Shown: piece by piece, positions 8,665 through 19,000 of the stretch
Layout of the letters: the number at the start of each line of letters is the position of its first letter
How positions within the stretch are numbered: position 1 is the stretch's first letter
DNA from: an uncultured Bacteroidales bacterium
GTDB lineage: Bacteria; Bacteroidota; Bacteroidia; Bacteroidales; UBA4417
DNA: 51,721 nt
Assembly: GCA_903913645.1 (NCBI GenBank)
Contig: CAIWMA010000201.1
Span: 1 to 51,721 of the forward strand
Direction: 5' to 3'
The notes under the pieces: model-generated
What the model was told of the DNA's origin: nothing
The model's database searches: none
The model's input: the letters and a program-made list of their open reading frames with translations, nothing else
Translations under genes and position numbers: made by a program

Positions 8665-9609
8665 TTAGTCTTCGAAAATATGCATATTATCGAGTGCATC
8701 CATCATGCCTTTTACCGAAGCTGCTGATTCTTCGAGAAGTTTTTTCTCGGCTTTATCAAGTTTCAATTCGATAACTTCTTCAATTCCGGAAGATCCCAAA
8801 CGAACAGGTACACCGAGGAAAACATCTTTCAAACCGTATTCACCGTTCAGCCTGGTGCAAACAGGGAAAATACGTTTCTGATCATCAACGATTGCTTCAA
8901 CCATCTGAGCAGCAGCAGCACCCGGAGCATACCATGCCGAAGTTCCCATAAGGTTAACCAGCTCACCGCCGCCTTTACGGGTGCGATCAACAATTTTATC
9001 AATTTCGTCCTTATTCAGCAATTCAGTGATTGGGATACCACCAACCGAAGTATAGCGAGGCAATGGAACCATGGTATCACCGTGACCGCCAAGCAACATG
9101 GAGTGCACATCCTTTGGGGAAATGCTAAGCGCTTCGGCAATAAAGCTTCGGTAACGACCGGTATCAAGAATACCAGCCATACCGAAAACCTTGCGTTCCT
9201 CTTTCATAGCAGCTTTATAAGCGCAATATGTCATTACATCCAACGGGTTGGATACAATGATAATGATTGCCTCTGGCGAATATTTAATAACTTTTTCGGT
9301 AACATCTTTAACAATAAGCGCATTGGTTTTAATTAAATCGTCGCGGCTCATGCCCGGCTTACGCGGCAAACCCGAAGTAATAACTACAACACCCGAACCT
9401 TTGGTTTTCAGGTAATCATTAGTACAACCGGTAACATGGGTGTTAAAGTTATTGATTGAGGAAGTCTGCCAGATATCCAGAGCTTTGCCTTCGGCAGTTC
9501 CCTCTTTGATATCAACCAAAACAACCTCGCGTGCCAGGTCTTTGTGTGCAACAACATTAGCTACAGTAGCGCCCACATTTCCGGCACCGATTACAGTTAT
9601 TTTTTTCAT
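8665..9609 (-). CDS. mdh: Malate dehydrogenase (LDH-like class)
   Basis: 314 residues, normal for the family. NAD-binding GAGNVGATVA at 8-17 with an acidic residue ending the second strand (VVLVDIK), which favours NAD over NADP; substrate-loop arginines in SGLPRKPGMSRDD; the VSNPLDVMTY segment; and the proton-relay His in GGHGDTMVP. These place it in the lactate-dehydrogenase-like malate dehydrogenases rather than the E. coli type. It interconverts malate and oxaloacetate in the cytoplasm. The next upstream gene, malic enzyme on the same strand with a 137-base gap, also uses malate, so the two form a malate node. An imperfect promoter element (AACTTTTG, 9713 to 9706) suggests its own promoter, and it has its own terminator. 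Confidence 0.95.
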   Translation of the reverse strand: MKKITVIGAGNVGATVANVVAHKDLAREVVLVDIKEGTAEGKALDIWQTSSINNFNTHVTGCTNDYLKTKGSGVVVITSGLPRKPGMSRDDLIKTNALIVKDVTEKVIKYSPEAIIIIVSNPLDVMTYCAYKAAMKEERKVFGMAGILDTGRYRSFIAEALSISPKDVHSMLLGGHGDTMVPLPRYTSVGGIPITELLNKDEIDKIVDRTRKGGGELVNLMGTSAWYAPGAAAAQMVEAIVDDQKRIFPVCTRLNGEYGLKDVFLGVPVRLGSSGIEEVIELKLDKAEKKLLEESAASVKGMMDALDNMHIFED

Positions 9610-9746
9610 GATTTAAAATATTTCTATGTTTTAAACGATAAATTCAACGTCAGCTAAATTAATAAACATTTACATTGTTAAATATATCTGTGAGAAAATA
9701 TTTAACAAAAGTTCATTTGCGGATTAAAATCAATAAATGCAGCTCT

Positions 9747-12038
9747 TTATTTACCGTAAGCAGCTGCTCTTTTCTCATGCGTTTGGGCATCAATCACGGC
9801 AATAGCGGTCATATTTACTATTTCGTTTACACTTGAACCCATCTGAAGTACATGAATTGATTTGTCGAGACCCATAAGTATCGGCCCGATTGCTTCGGCA
9901 CCTGCTAACTCCTGAATAAGTTTATAGGCAATATTTCCAGCAGTTAAGTACGGGAATATCAGGGTATTGGCAGCAGCACCAACTAATTTACTGAAAGGGA
10001 AATGTTCGGCAAGCATTTCATTATTTATTGCAAAATTTGCCTGCATATCTCCATCTACTATCAGTTCAGGATGATCGCGATGCAAAATAGCTACTGCATC
10101 TCTTACTTTGATTGGGATATTTCCTTCAACTGATCCGAAATTGGAGTATGAAAGCATAGCAATGCGGGGTTCAATGTTAAATGCACGTACAGCTTCTGCC
10201 GTCTGGAGAGTAATCTCAACCAGAGTTTCGGCCGTAGGATTCATATTAACAGTAGTATCAGCAAAAAAGAATGGACCTTTCTTGGTAAGCATAATATACA
10301 TGGCCGAAATCCGGTTGGTATTTCCTTTTTTCCCGATGATGCGCAATGCCGGGCGGATTGTTTCAGGATAACTTGTTGTTAGACCTGAAATCATGGCATC
10401 GGCATAACCGTTTTCGACCATACTTGGAGCAAAAAAGTTACGATGTCCCATAAAATCGAGAGCAAGCTGTTCATTTACCCCCCTGCGCTGACGTTTTTTA
10501 TAATACTGTTCAGCAAAAAGCTGGCGCATCTCGAGTTGCTCTTTTTTTGTAGGATCAATAATTTCAACGTTGGGCAACTCAAGATCATATTCTTCTATCA
10601 GCTGGGTGATTATCTTTTTGTTCCCTAAAAGTATAGGAATAGCTATTCCTTCATCCAGAACAATTTCAGCAGCCTTCAATACTTTATAGTTTTCTGCTTC
10701 AGCAAATACTACCCGTTTGGGATTTGCCTGTGCACGGGCTTTTATCTGCTTGATAAGCGGATTGGTAAGGCCGAGGCGTTTGGTAAGTTCTGCTTCATAA
10801 GCCGGCCAGTCGGTAATTGGTTTGCGTGCAACTCCTGTTTCCATCGCAGCTTTGGCAACAGCAGTGGCAACATACAGGATCAGGCGTGGATCACTGGGTT
10901 TAGGAATAATATATTCACTGCCAAATTTCAGATTCTTTGCGTTATATGCCACATTCACCTCTTCGGGAACCGGCATTTTAGCCAGATCAGCTAGAGCGTA
11001 AGCGGCTGCCAGTTTCATTTCCTCATTTATTGCCCGGGCCCTAACATCAAGAGCTCCACGAAACACATATGGAAATCCCAGCACATTGTTCACCTGGTTG
11101 GGAAAGTCGCTACGGCCGGTACCCATAATGATATCGGGACGTGCAGTTGTAGCTTCAACATATGAAATTTCCGGAACCGGGTTGGCAAGTGCAAACACAA
11201 TCGGGTTTGGTGCCATTTTCATCAGGTATTCCGGTTTTACTGCACCAGCTACTGAAAGACCAAGAAACATATCGGCACCGTCCAGAGCTTCTTCAAGTGA
11301 GTTGATGTCGCGTTCGGTTACAAATTCTGCCTTATATTTATTCAGCCCTGTCCTTTTCGAATTCAGCACACCCTTGCTATCGAGCATTATTATATTTTCC
11401 TTACGGACGCCTAATTTAATGTAAAGCCTTGTGCAGGAAACAGCAGCAGCCCCGGCACCGCTCACAACCACTTTCATATCCTCTATTTTCTTGCCATTTA
11501 TAACAAGCGCATTCAACAGGCCGGCAGAAGTGATAATAGCCGTACCATGCTGATCGTCGTGCATCAATGGAATATCGAGTTCTGCTTTAAGTCGCTCTTC
11601 AATTTCAAAACATTCTGGCGCTTTAATATCTTCGAGGTTTATACCACCGAAAGTCGGAGCAATGGCTTTAACCACAGCTACAAACTTATCAATATCTTTT
11701 TCATTCACTTCGATATCAAAAACATCGATATCGGCAAAAATTTTAAACAGCAATCCTTTCCCTTCCATTACAGGCTTGCCGGCTTCAGGGCCTATATCGC
11801 CAAGACCCAGAACAGCAGTACCGTTTGATATTACCGCTACCAGGTTGCCCTTGGCTGTGTACTTGTAAACATCGTCGGGGTTTGCCTTTATTTCGAGACA
11901 GGGCTCGGCTACACCCGGTGAATAGGCAAGCGATAAATCGCGCTGCGTGCTGTGGGGTTTGGTGGGAACTACTTCAATTTTGCCTGGTCGTCCTTCGGAG
12001 TGATAAGTGAGGGCGTTTTTTCGAATGAGTGTTGTCAT
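9747..12038 (-). CDS. maeB: NADP-dependent malic enzyme with C-terminal phosphotransacetylase-like domain
   Basis: 763 residues, the length of the hybrid MaeB class. The N-terminal part (about 1-430) is malic enzyme: [30 protein letters not shown], the metal-binding [10 protein letters not shown] segment, a dinucleotide fold at [10 protein letters not shown] and FALANPVPE. The C-terminal part (about 435-763) resembles phosphate acetyltransferase ([24 protein letters not shown]). It decarboxylates malate to pyruvate, making NADPH. In hybrid enzymes the second domain is thought to be regulatory (acetyl-CoA responsive) rather than catalytic; this is family knowledge, not visible here. It is transcribed away from ruvA, with a near-consensus promoter element (TTACTTTG, 12092 to 12085) 47 bases upstream. 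Confidence 0.95.
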   Translation of the reverse strand: MTTLIRKNALTYHSEGRPGKIEVVPTKPHSTQRDLSLAYSPGVAEPCLEIKANPDDVYKYTAKGNLVAVISNGTAVLGLGDIGPEAGKPVMEGKGLLFKIFADIDVFDIEVNEKDIDKFVAVVKAIAPTFGGINLEDIKAPECFEIEERLKAELDIPLMHDDQHGTAIITSAGLLNALVINGKKIEDMKVVVSGAGAAAVSCTRLYIKLGVRKENIIMLDSKGVLNSKRTGLNKYKAEFVTERDINSLEEALDGADMFLGLSVAGAVKPEYLMKMAPNPIVFALANPVPEISYVEATTARPDIIMGTGRSDFPNQVNNVLGFPYVFRGALDVRARAINEEMKLAAAYALADLAKMPVPEEVNVAYNAKNLKFGSEYIIPKPSDPRLILYVATAVAKAAMETGVARKPITDWPAYEAELTKRLGLTNPLIKQIKARAQANPKRVVFAEAENYKVLKAAEIVLDEGIAIPILLGNKKIITQLIEEYDLELPNVEIIDPTKKEQLEMRQLFAEQYYKKRQRRGVNEQLALDFMGHRNFFAPSMVENGYADAMISGLTTSYPETIRPALRIIGKKGNTNRISAMYIMLTKKGPFFFADTTVNMNPTAETLVEITLQTAEAVRAFNIEPRIAMLSYSNFGSVEGNIPIKVRDAVAILHRDHPELIVDGDMQANFAINNEMLAEHFPFSKLVGAAANTLIFPYLTAGNIAYKLIQELAGAEAIGPILMGLDKSIHVLQMGSSVNEIVNMTAIAVIDAQTHEKRAAAYGK

Positions 12039-12418
12039 GATAACCTTTTGTTAATCATTATAATAATAAAATATTTTTATAGTGCAAAGTAACAAACAAA
12101 AGAATGGTTTCTGAACGATATTCTGTTTAAAACTTCGATATCGAATGCAATTTGAAATGTGTCTAAATTACCAATTGATTTAAAATCGGGCTCTAAAAAT
12201 GGTTGCTGTTGAAAGTTAGTTGAATAGCATGATTAAACACAATAAATCCATGTTTTATTATTCCTCCTAAATAGTTACTTTTGCGCTACCTTGAAAAAGT
12301 TACCGGAAAAAGCAGGGCATTCAAAGCTATTATTTCTACTAAATGTAATGTCAGGCCCAATATCATTTTTACCCTTTACAAACTTATAATCCGTTCATTT
12401 TCAATTTAATAAACTCAC
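12039..12418. other. 380-bp divergent spacer maeB / ruvA
   Basis: This A+T-rich region separates two divergent genes. It contains a near-consensus maeB promoter box (12085-12092, - strand) and a perfect ruvA-side box (12276-12283, + strand). I see no small ORF, RNA gene or repeat in it. Confidence 0.6.
12276..12283 (+). promoter_or_regulatory. TAnnTTTG promoter element for ruvA-sprA
   Basis: TACTTTTG matches the Bacteroidota -7 consensus exactly. It lies 136 bases before the ruvA ATG, which would leave a leader of roughly 125 bases. No clear -33 box was found. Confidence 0.5.
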
Positions 12419-13003
12419 ATGTATTCCTTTATTGAAGGTAAAATCGCTGACCTGAATCCTACTACCGCAGTGTTGGCTTGTCAGGGGATAGGATATTCTA
12501 TCAATATTTCGCTCAACACATATACCCAGATCCAGGGAAAAGAATCCTGCCGTTTGCATACGCACCTGGTAGTTCGTGAAGATGCGCTGATACTTTATGG
12601 TTTTGCTGATACAAGCGAAAAACATGTTTTTCAGCAACTTATATCAGTTTCCGGAGTCGGACCGAATACCGCCAGGCTCATTTTATCCTCACTTACATCA
12701 GCCGAAGTAGCCGAAGCAATTGCCAGTGAAAATGTAAAATTGCTCCAATCCATAAAAGGCATTGGTGGCAAATCAGCATTGCGGATAATAATTGATCTGA
12801 AAGATAAAATTATGAAGGACCTGCCGGCTGGCGAAAATTTAATGTCGGCGCACAATACAGGCAAACATGAAGCGTTATCTGCATTAGTAATGTTAGGCTT
12901 TAACAGGCCCGTTGCCGAGAAGGCCCTCGATCAGGTAATTAAAGCCAACGGAGGAACACTACCGGTTGACCAATTGATAAAAAGTGCACTGAAAATCCTC
13001 TGA
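12419..13003 (+). CDS. ruvA: Holliday junction branch migration protein RuvA
   Basis: 194 residues. N-terminal OB fold (about 1-63; MYSFIEGKIADLNP, LVVREDALILYGF), two helix-hairpin-helix motifs (SVSGVGPNTARLIL and SIKGIGGKSALRII) and the C-terminal RuvB-contacting helices (EALSALVMLGFNRPVAEKAL). RuvA tetramers bind Holliday junctions and load the RuvB motor; ruvB is not in this window. The gene sits 67 bases before sprA on the same strand and is probably co-transcribed with it. From memory, a malic enzyme - ruvA - sprA - gcvH order is common in Bacteroidota. Confidence 0.96.
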   Translation: MYSFIEGKIADLNPTTAVLACQGIGYSINISLNTYTQIQGKESCRLHTHLVVREDALILYGFADTSEKHVFQQLISVSGVGPNTARLILSSLTSAEVAEAIASENVKLLQSIKGIGGKSALRIIIDLKDKIMKDLPAGENLMSAHNTGKHEALSALVMLGFNRPVAEKALDQVIKANGGTLPVDQLIKSALKIL

Positions 13004-13070
13004 TCAAAGATTACAGTTGCACAATTAGTTATTGGCATTTTTAAAATTAAACTAATCAGCTAACCATTAC

Positions 13071-16000
13071 TTGTTGGCAGTAAAAGACAAAGAATCCAGC
13101 GGTTTGAACAGATATATCAAATACCTATCCAGGCTTTCTTTCTTTACTATACTTATATCTCTTTTCTGGGGAGTGAGTGCATCGATTGGTTTATCTCACT
13201 CGGATCTTGAAAAAGGCCATTTTATAACTCCTCCCGATTCAATACGTACTGACGGATCTTTACGTTTTCCCATCCCCAAAAGCCAGAATCCATACGATGT
13301 AACGCCTTCCGGAGGTTTATACCTGAAAAATCCTTCGAACCAGAAACAGGATGTAATCTACGACCCTAAAAACAATGAATATACAATTACCAATAAAATA
13401 GGCTCTATCGATTACCGGAATCCGGCGTCCTTTTCGTTCGACGAATACCGCAAATACGATACCCGCCGTGCATTGGACAGTTACTGGCAGGAACGCGCCA
13501 ACAGTTCTTCGTCGGCAACGAGGCTCGGTGTAATTCCCCAACTCCGGGTTGGAGGTGAACTTTTCGAACGCGTTTTTGGGGGTAACACAATAGATATCAA
13601 GCCACAAGGTAGTACTGAACTTACTTTTGGCGTAATTTCAAATCGCCGCGACGATCCCTTTATCAGCCAGAAATTGCGCCGCACCACGAATTTTGATTTT
13701 GGCATGAAAATCCAGATGAGTGTTCAGGCCAAAATTGGTGACAAAATTGAATTCAATACCAATTATAATACAGAAGCCACTTTCGACTTTGAAAATAAAC
13801 TTAAACTCAAATACGAGGGCAAGGAAGACGAAATTATCAAACTGATTGAAGCCGGTAATGTAACTATGCCTATTAACAGCACGCTTATAACCGGAAGCCA
13901 GAGCCTCTTCGGACTCAAAACCCAGCTTCAGTTTGGCAAGGCTACCGTTACCGGCGTATTCTCGCAACAGCAGAGCCAGGTTCAAAATATCACGGTCCAG
14001 GGCGGAGCCCAGACACAGAAATTCTCTACCCGTGCGCTTGATTATGAAGAAAACAGGCACTTTTTCATCGGGCAGGCTTTCCGCAACCAGTACGAAGGTG
14101 CTGTTGCCACACTCCCTGTTATTACCTCCAATATCAATATTTCGAAAATAGAGGTCTGGATAACCAATATTGGGGCTGCGATAACCGAAAACCGTAACCT
14201 CGTTGCTTTCCAGGATATTGGCGAAACCAATCCATATAATCCGAACATTCACTCTACATCGCAGTCAACCTATCCCGACAACGGATCAAACGACCTTATG
14301 CAGCAGTTGGATACAACCCAGGTGAGAGACATTAACAAAGCATCCAATTACCTGATCACCGCCAAAGGTTATACCCCCGGAATTGATTTCGAGAAAGTTG
14401 AGAGTTCCCGGAAACTCAACAGTTCCGAGTTCATGTATAACAACCGCCTGGGTTTTATTTCGCTTAACACGACCATAAATCCTGACCAAACGCTCGCTGT
14501 TGCTTATCAATACACTATTATCGGTGACGATAAGGTGTACCAGGTAGGGGAATTCTCCGACCAGGGAATTCCGACTAAAAGCTGCCTGGTGGTTAAATTG
14601 CTGAAAAGCACTTCTGTGAATACCCACGTTCCTTTGTGGAACCTGATGATGAAAAATGTTTATAACCTAGGTGCTTACAATATTAATAAGGAAGACTTCA
14701 TTCTCAATATTCTGTATACCGGCAACAGCAATGCAGTACCAACAGGATTTTTCGATAACGGACCCGCGGGAATTAAAGGGATTCCGCTCTTACAGATATT
14801 CGGATTAGACAAACTGGATCCTCAATTAAATACTCCTCACGACGGAATCTTTGACTTTATCGATAACGCGGCTAAAAACGGAGGTACCATACAGGCATCG
14901 AACGGAAGGGTATTTTTCCCCGTTTTGGAACCTTTCGGAAGTTACCTGCGGGCTAAAATCAACGACAAAGTGTTTGCCGACAAATATTGCTACGATTCGC
15001 TGTACACCATGACTAAAACCGGGGCTCAGCAATATCCTGACAAGAATAAATACCTTATGCAAGGGGAATATAAGTCGGAATCAGGATCGGAAATTTCGCT
15101 CGATGCCATGAACGTGCCCCAGGGATCGGTAAAGGTAACAGCCGGTGGCGTACAACTGGTCGAAAACGTGGATTATACAGTGGATTATACGCTTGGCCGT
15201 GTAAAAATTATCAACGAAGGCATACTCAATTCAGGAACCCCAATTAATATTCAACTCGAAAACAATTCCTTGTTTGCTGTCTATAGCCAGACTTTACTCG
15301 GAGCTCATGTCGATTACAAAGTGAACAAGGACTTGCTTCTGGGAGCAACTATACTTAACCTTTACGAGAGACCTATTACTCAAAAAACCAATTATGGCGA
15401 TGAGCCTATTAATAACACCATCTGGGGAGGAAGTGTTAATTACCAGAAAGAATCGGAGTGGATTACTAAAATAATTGATAAACTTCCGTTTTACAGTACC
15501 AAAACACCATCAAAACTTCGTGTAGATGCTGAATTTGCACAATTTATCCCCGGCCACTCAAAGGCAGTAGGAAAAGCAGGGACCTCTTACATTGATGACT
15601 TCGAAGGAGCAAAATCCACTATTTCGCTTACCAATATTTCGTCGTGGTCCATTGCCAGTACCCCGCAGGGACAAACTACATTGGGAATGTTCCCAGAAGC
15701 CGCTACAGGTACACGATTAGCATACGGATACAACAGGGCCATGACCTCCTGGTATACTATCGACCCTTCGGTATTCTACGATAAATCGAATTCGCGCCGG
15801 CCACCTGGCATCACCAATAAGGATCTTTCAAAGAATTCGGTCCGTGTAGTTTACGAAAATGAATTGTTCCCCAATAAGGAAAATCAATACAATCAGCCGC
15901 TGAATCTGAATGTCTTCAACCTTGCCTTTTTCCCCGAGGAACGTGGACCGTATAATTACGATGTTGAAGCCAAACCACCTTTCTCCAGAGGAATCAAGGA

Positions 16001-19000
16001 TCAAACAGGCTTATTGAAAGATCCCGAAACCCGTTGGGGTGGTATTATGCGCAAAATGGAAACCTCCGATTTTGAAGCTGCCAATGTTGAATATATTACA
16101 TTCTGGATGATGGATCCATTTACGGAATCATCAACTCAACTGGGGAAAACAGGTGGTGATTTGTATTTCAATCTTGGTGACATTTCGGAAGATATTTTGC
16201 GCGACGGTCGCAAATCCTACGAAAACGGACTTCCAACTTCAGCCGTAATAACCGACGTTGATACCACAGAATGGGGCCGTGTGCCAACCAAACAGGCTTT
16301 AACACAGTCATTCGACAGCAGGCCCGAATCGCGCCCTTTTCAGGATGTAGGATACGACGGATTACCAACATCGGATGAGCAGGGATTCTTCTACGACAGG
16401 TTCTTAGCCCAGATCGCGCAAAAGTATGGTGCGAACTCAACCGCATATGTTCAGGCCAACGACGACCCTTCGACGGATAATTTCCACTCTTTTGTAGGTG
16501 GAGATTATGACAGTGACCCTAAATATACTAACATCGTTGAAAGGTATAAATTATACAACGGACCTGATGGAAATTCCCCGGCTAACAACGATAACAATTC
16601 CAATAACATAGGACAGCGGAATCCGAATGTTGAAGATCTGAATAACGACAATACTCTGAGCGACCAGGAACGGTATTTCCAGTATGTAGTTCACCTTCGG
16701 CCTGAAAACTTGGTTGTAGGAGAAAATTATATCACCGATATGTATGATTCAAAAGGAACGGTTAAACTTCCTGATGGATCGATGGGTGGAGTTAAATGGT
16801 ACCAGTTTAAAATCCCTGTTCAGCAACCTGATAAAGTTGTTGGGGGAATTCAGGATTATAAATCGATACGATTTATGCGTATGTTTTTTAAGGACTGGGA
16901 CACCGCTGTTGTGTGCAGGTTTGCATCACTCGAATTGGAACGGGGTGAATGGCGAAAATACAATAACAGCTTACTGACACCTGGCGAATATATTCCCGAC
17001 CCGAACCAGGACGGAACAACTTTCGATATTTCGACACTGAGTATAGAGGAAAACGGGAGCAGGATTCCTGTTCCGTACGTTGTGCCTCCCGGAATTGATC
17101 GTGAAATAAATGTTGCTACAACCAATTACCAACAGCTGAATGAGCAGGCAATGGTGTTTAAAGCCTGTAACCTGCTTGATGGTGATGCCCGCGGTGCTTA
17201 CAAAACTACAGATTTTGATTTCAGGGATTACAAGAATCTGAAAATGTACATTCATGCTGAAAAAGCTATCAAGGAGCAGGAACTTAAAAAGGGCGAGCTG
17301 ACGGCATTTGTAAGGTTTGGATCCGACTTTACGACGAACTATTATGAATATGAGATACCTCTCTCTTTCACTCCATGGGGCACTTCAGCCGGCGATCCGG
17401 CAGCTATATGGCCGGAGGATAATATCATGAATATTGAGCTGGCAAATCTGGTTGATGCCAAACAAGCCCGCAACAATGCTATGAACAGTTCGGGTTCGAC
17501 CATAAGCATGACCACACCTTATAGCATCGCCGATCCGAATAACAGGAATAATAAAATCACTATTGTCGGGTCGCCCAGCATGAGCGATGTTAGAGCTATG
17601 ATGATAGGGGTTCGGAATCCAAAGCGCAGTCCAAATAAATTAGGCGACGACGGCCAGGCAAAATGTGCCGAAGTATGGGTAAATGAATTACGGCTTACCG
17701 ATTTTAACGAAAAGTCGGGCTGGGCCGCCAATGCAAGAATATCCACAAACCTGGCTGACCTGGGTAATGTAATGCTATCAGGAGCTTACAGTTCTGCAGG
17801 ATTTGGTAGCATCGAAAAGAAAGTGAACCAACGGCAGAAAGAAGCGATCAGCCAGATGGACGTTGCAACAAACCTGGAACTGGGCAAATTCCTTCCCGAA
17901 AAATCAGGCATCCGCATCCCGATGCACTACGATTATTCGCAAACTATTAGTAATCCCCAATACAACCCGCTTGATCCGGATGTATTGTATAAAAACCAAA
18001 CCGATGGGATGAACAAAAAGCAGAGTGACTCCTTGAAATTGCTTACTTCGGATGTAACGCAGCGTCAAAACCTGAACTTCATGAATGTACGCAAGGATAG
18101 GGTTGGCGCTGCTGCAAAACCACAACTCTGGGATATTGAAAATTTTGACGTTTCCTACGCCTATTCCGAAATCAAGCATCACAACAACGATATTGAATCC
18201 TTTAAACAAAAAACTTACCGTGGCGGACTGGGATATAATTTTACTGTAAATCCTAAAAATGTCAAACCATTCCAAAAAACAGTCCGGTCAAAGTCGCTTT
18301 CGATTATTCGCGATTTTAACTTCTACTTCCTTCCGAAATTACTATCGTTCCGTACCGATATGTACCGTAATTATGAGAAAAAACTACTCCGCAATAAGAG
18401 TGGCGCTGTTATTTTTATAGAACCGAATTATACCAAGCAATGGGACTGGAACCGTATCTACGATGTAAAATATGATTTAACCCAGGCTCTGAAGCTGGAT
18501 TACAGCGCAAATGTTAATGCGTATGTACAGGAGCCCTCGGGAGGTTACGAAAAACAAAACAGCAATTACCAGAATTACCGCGACACCGTATGGAATTCGA
18601 TAAAGAATTTTGGTTCAACGAACCGGTTTAACCAAATGGCCAATGTCAATTATACCGTTCCTTTTAATAAAATCCCGATACTAAACTGGGTTACCCTGAG
18701 TGCGCGTTATGGAGTAAAATACCGTTGGGAAGCGTCGCCACGATCGTTACAGGCGAGGTTTGGAAATACCATTGAGAATTCGCGCGACATACAATTGAAT
18801 GGAGGAATGCGGTTTACTACTTTGTATGATAAGGTTCCTTTCCTCAAAAAAGCACGGCTTGAATTGCAAAATAAGAGCCAGGCACAACCTGGTAAATTAC
18901 CGGGGCGGGAAATGGAAAATCTTAAAGCGAAAGATGCCAAAACTGACCTCGCCAAAAAACAAGGAAAAAAAGATGCCAAAGCTGACAGTCTTGATGTGCC

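Noticed and set aside
13638-14252. Antisense reading of 204 codons within sprA
   Set aside because: Opposite strand of an unbroken, well supported gene; no family features.
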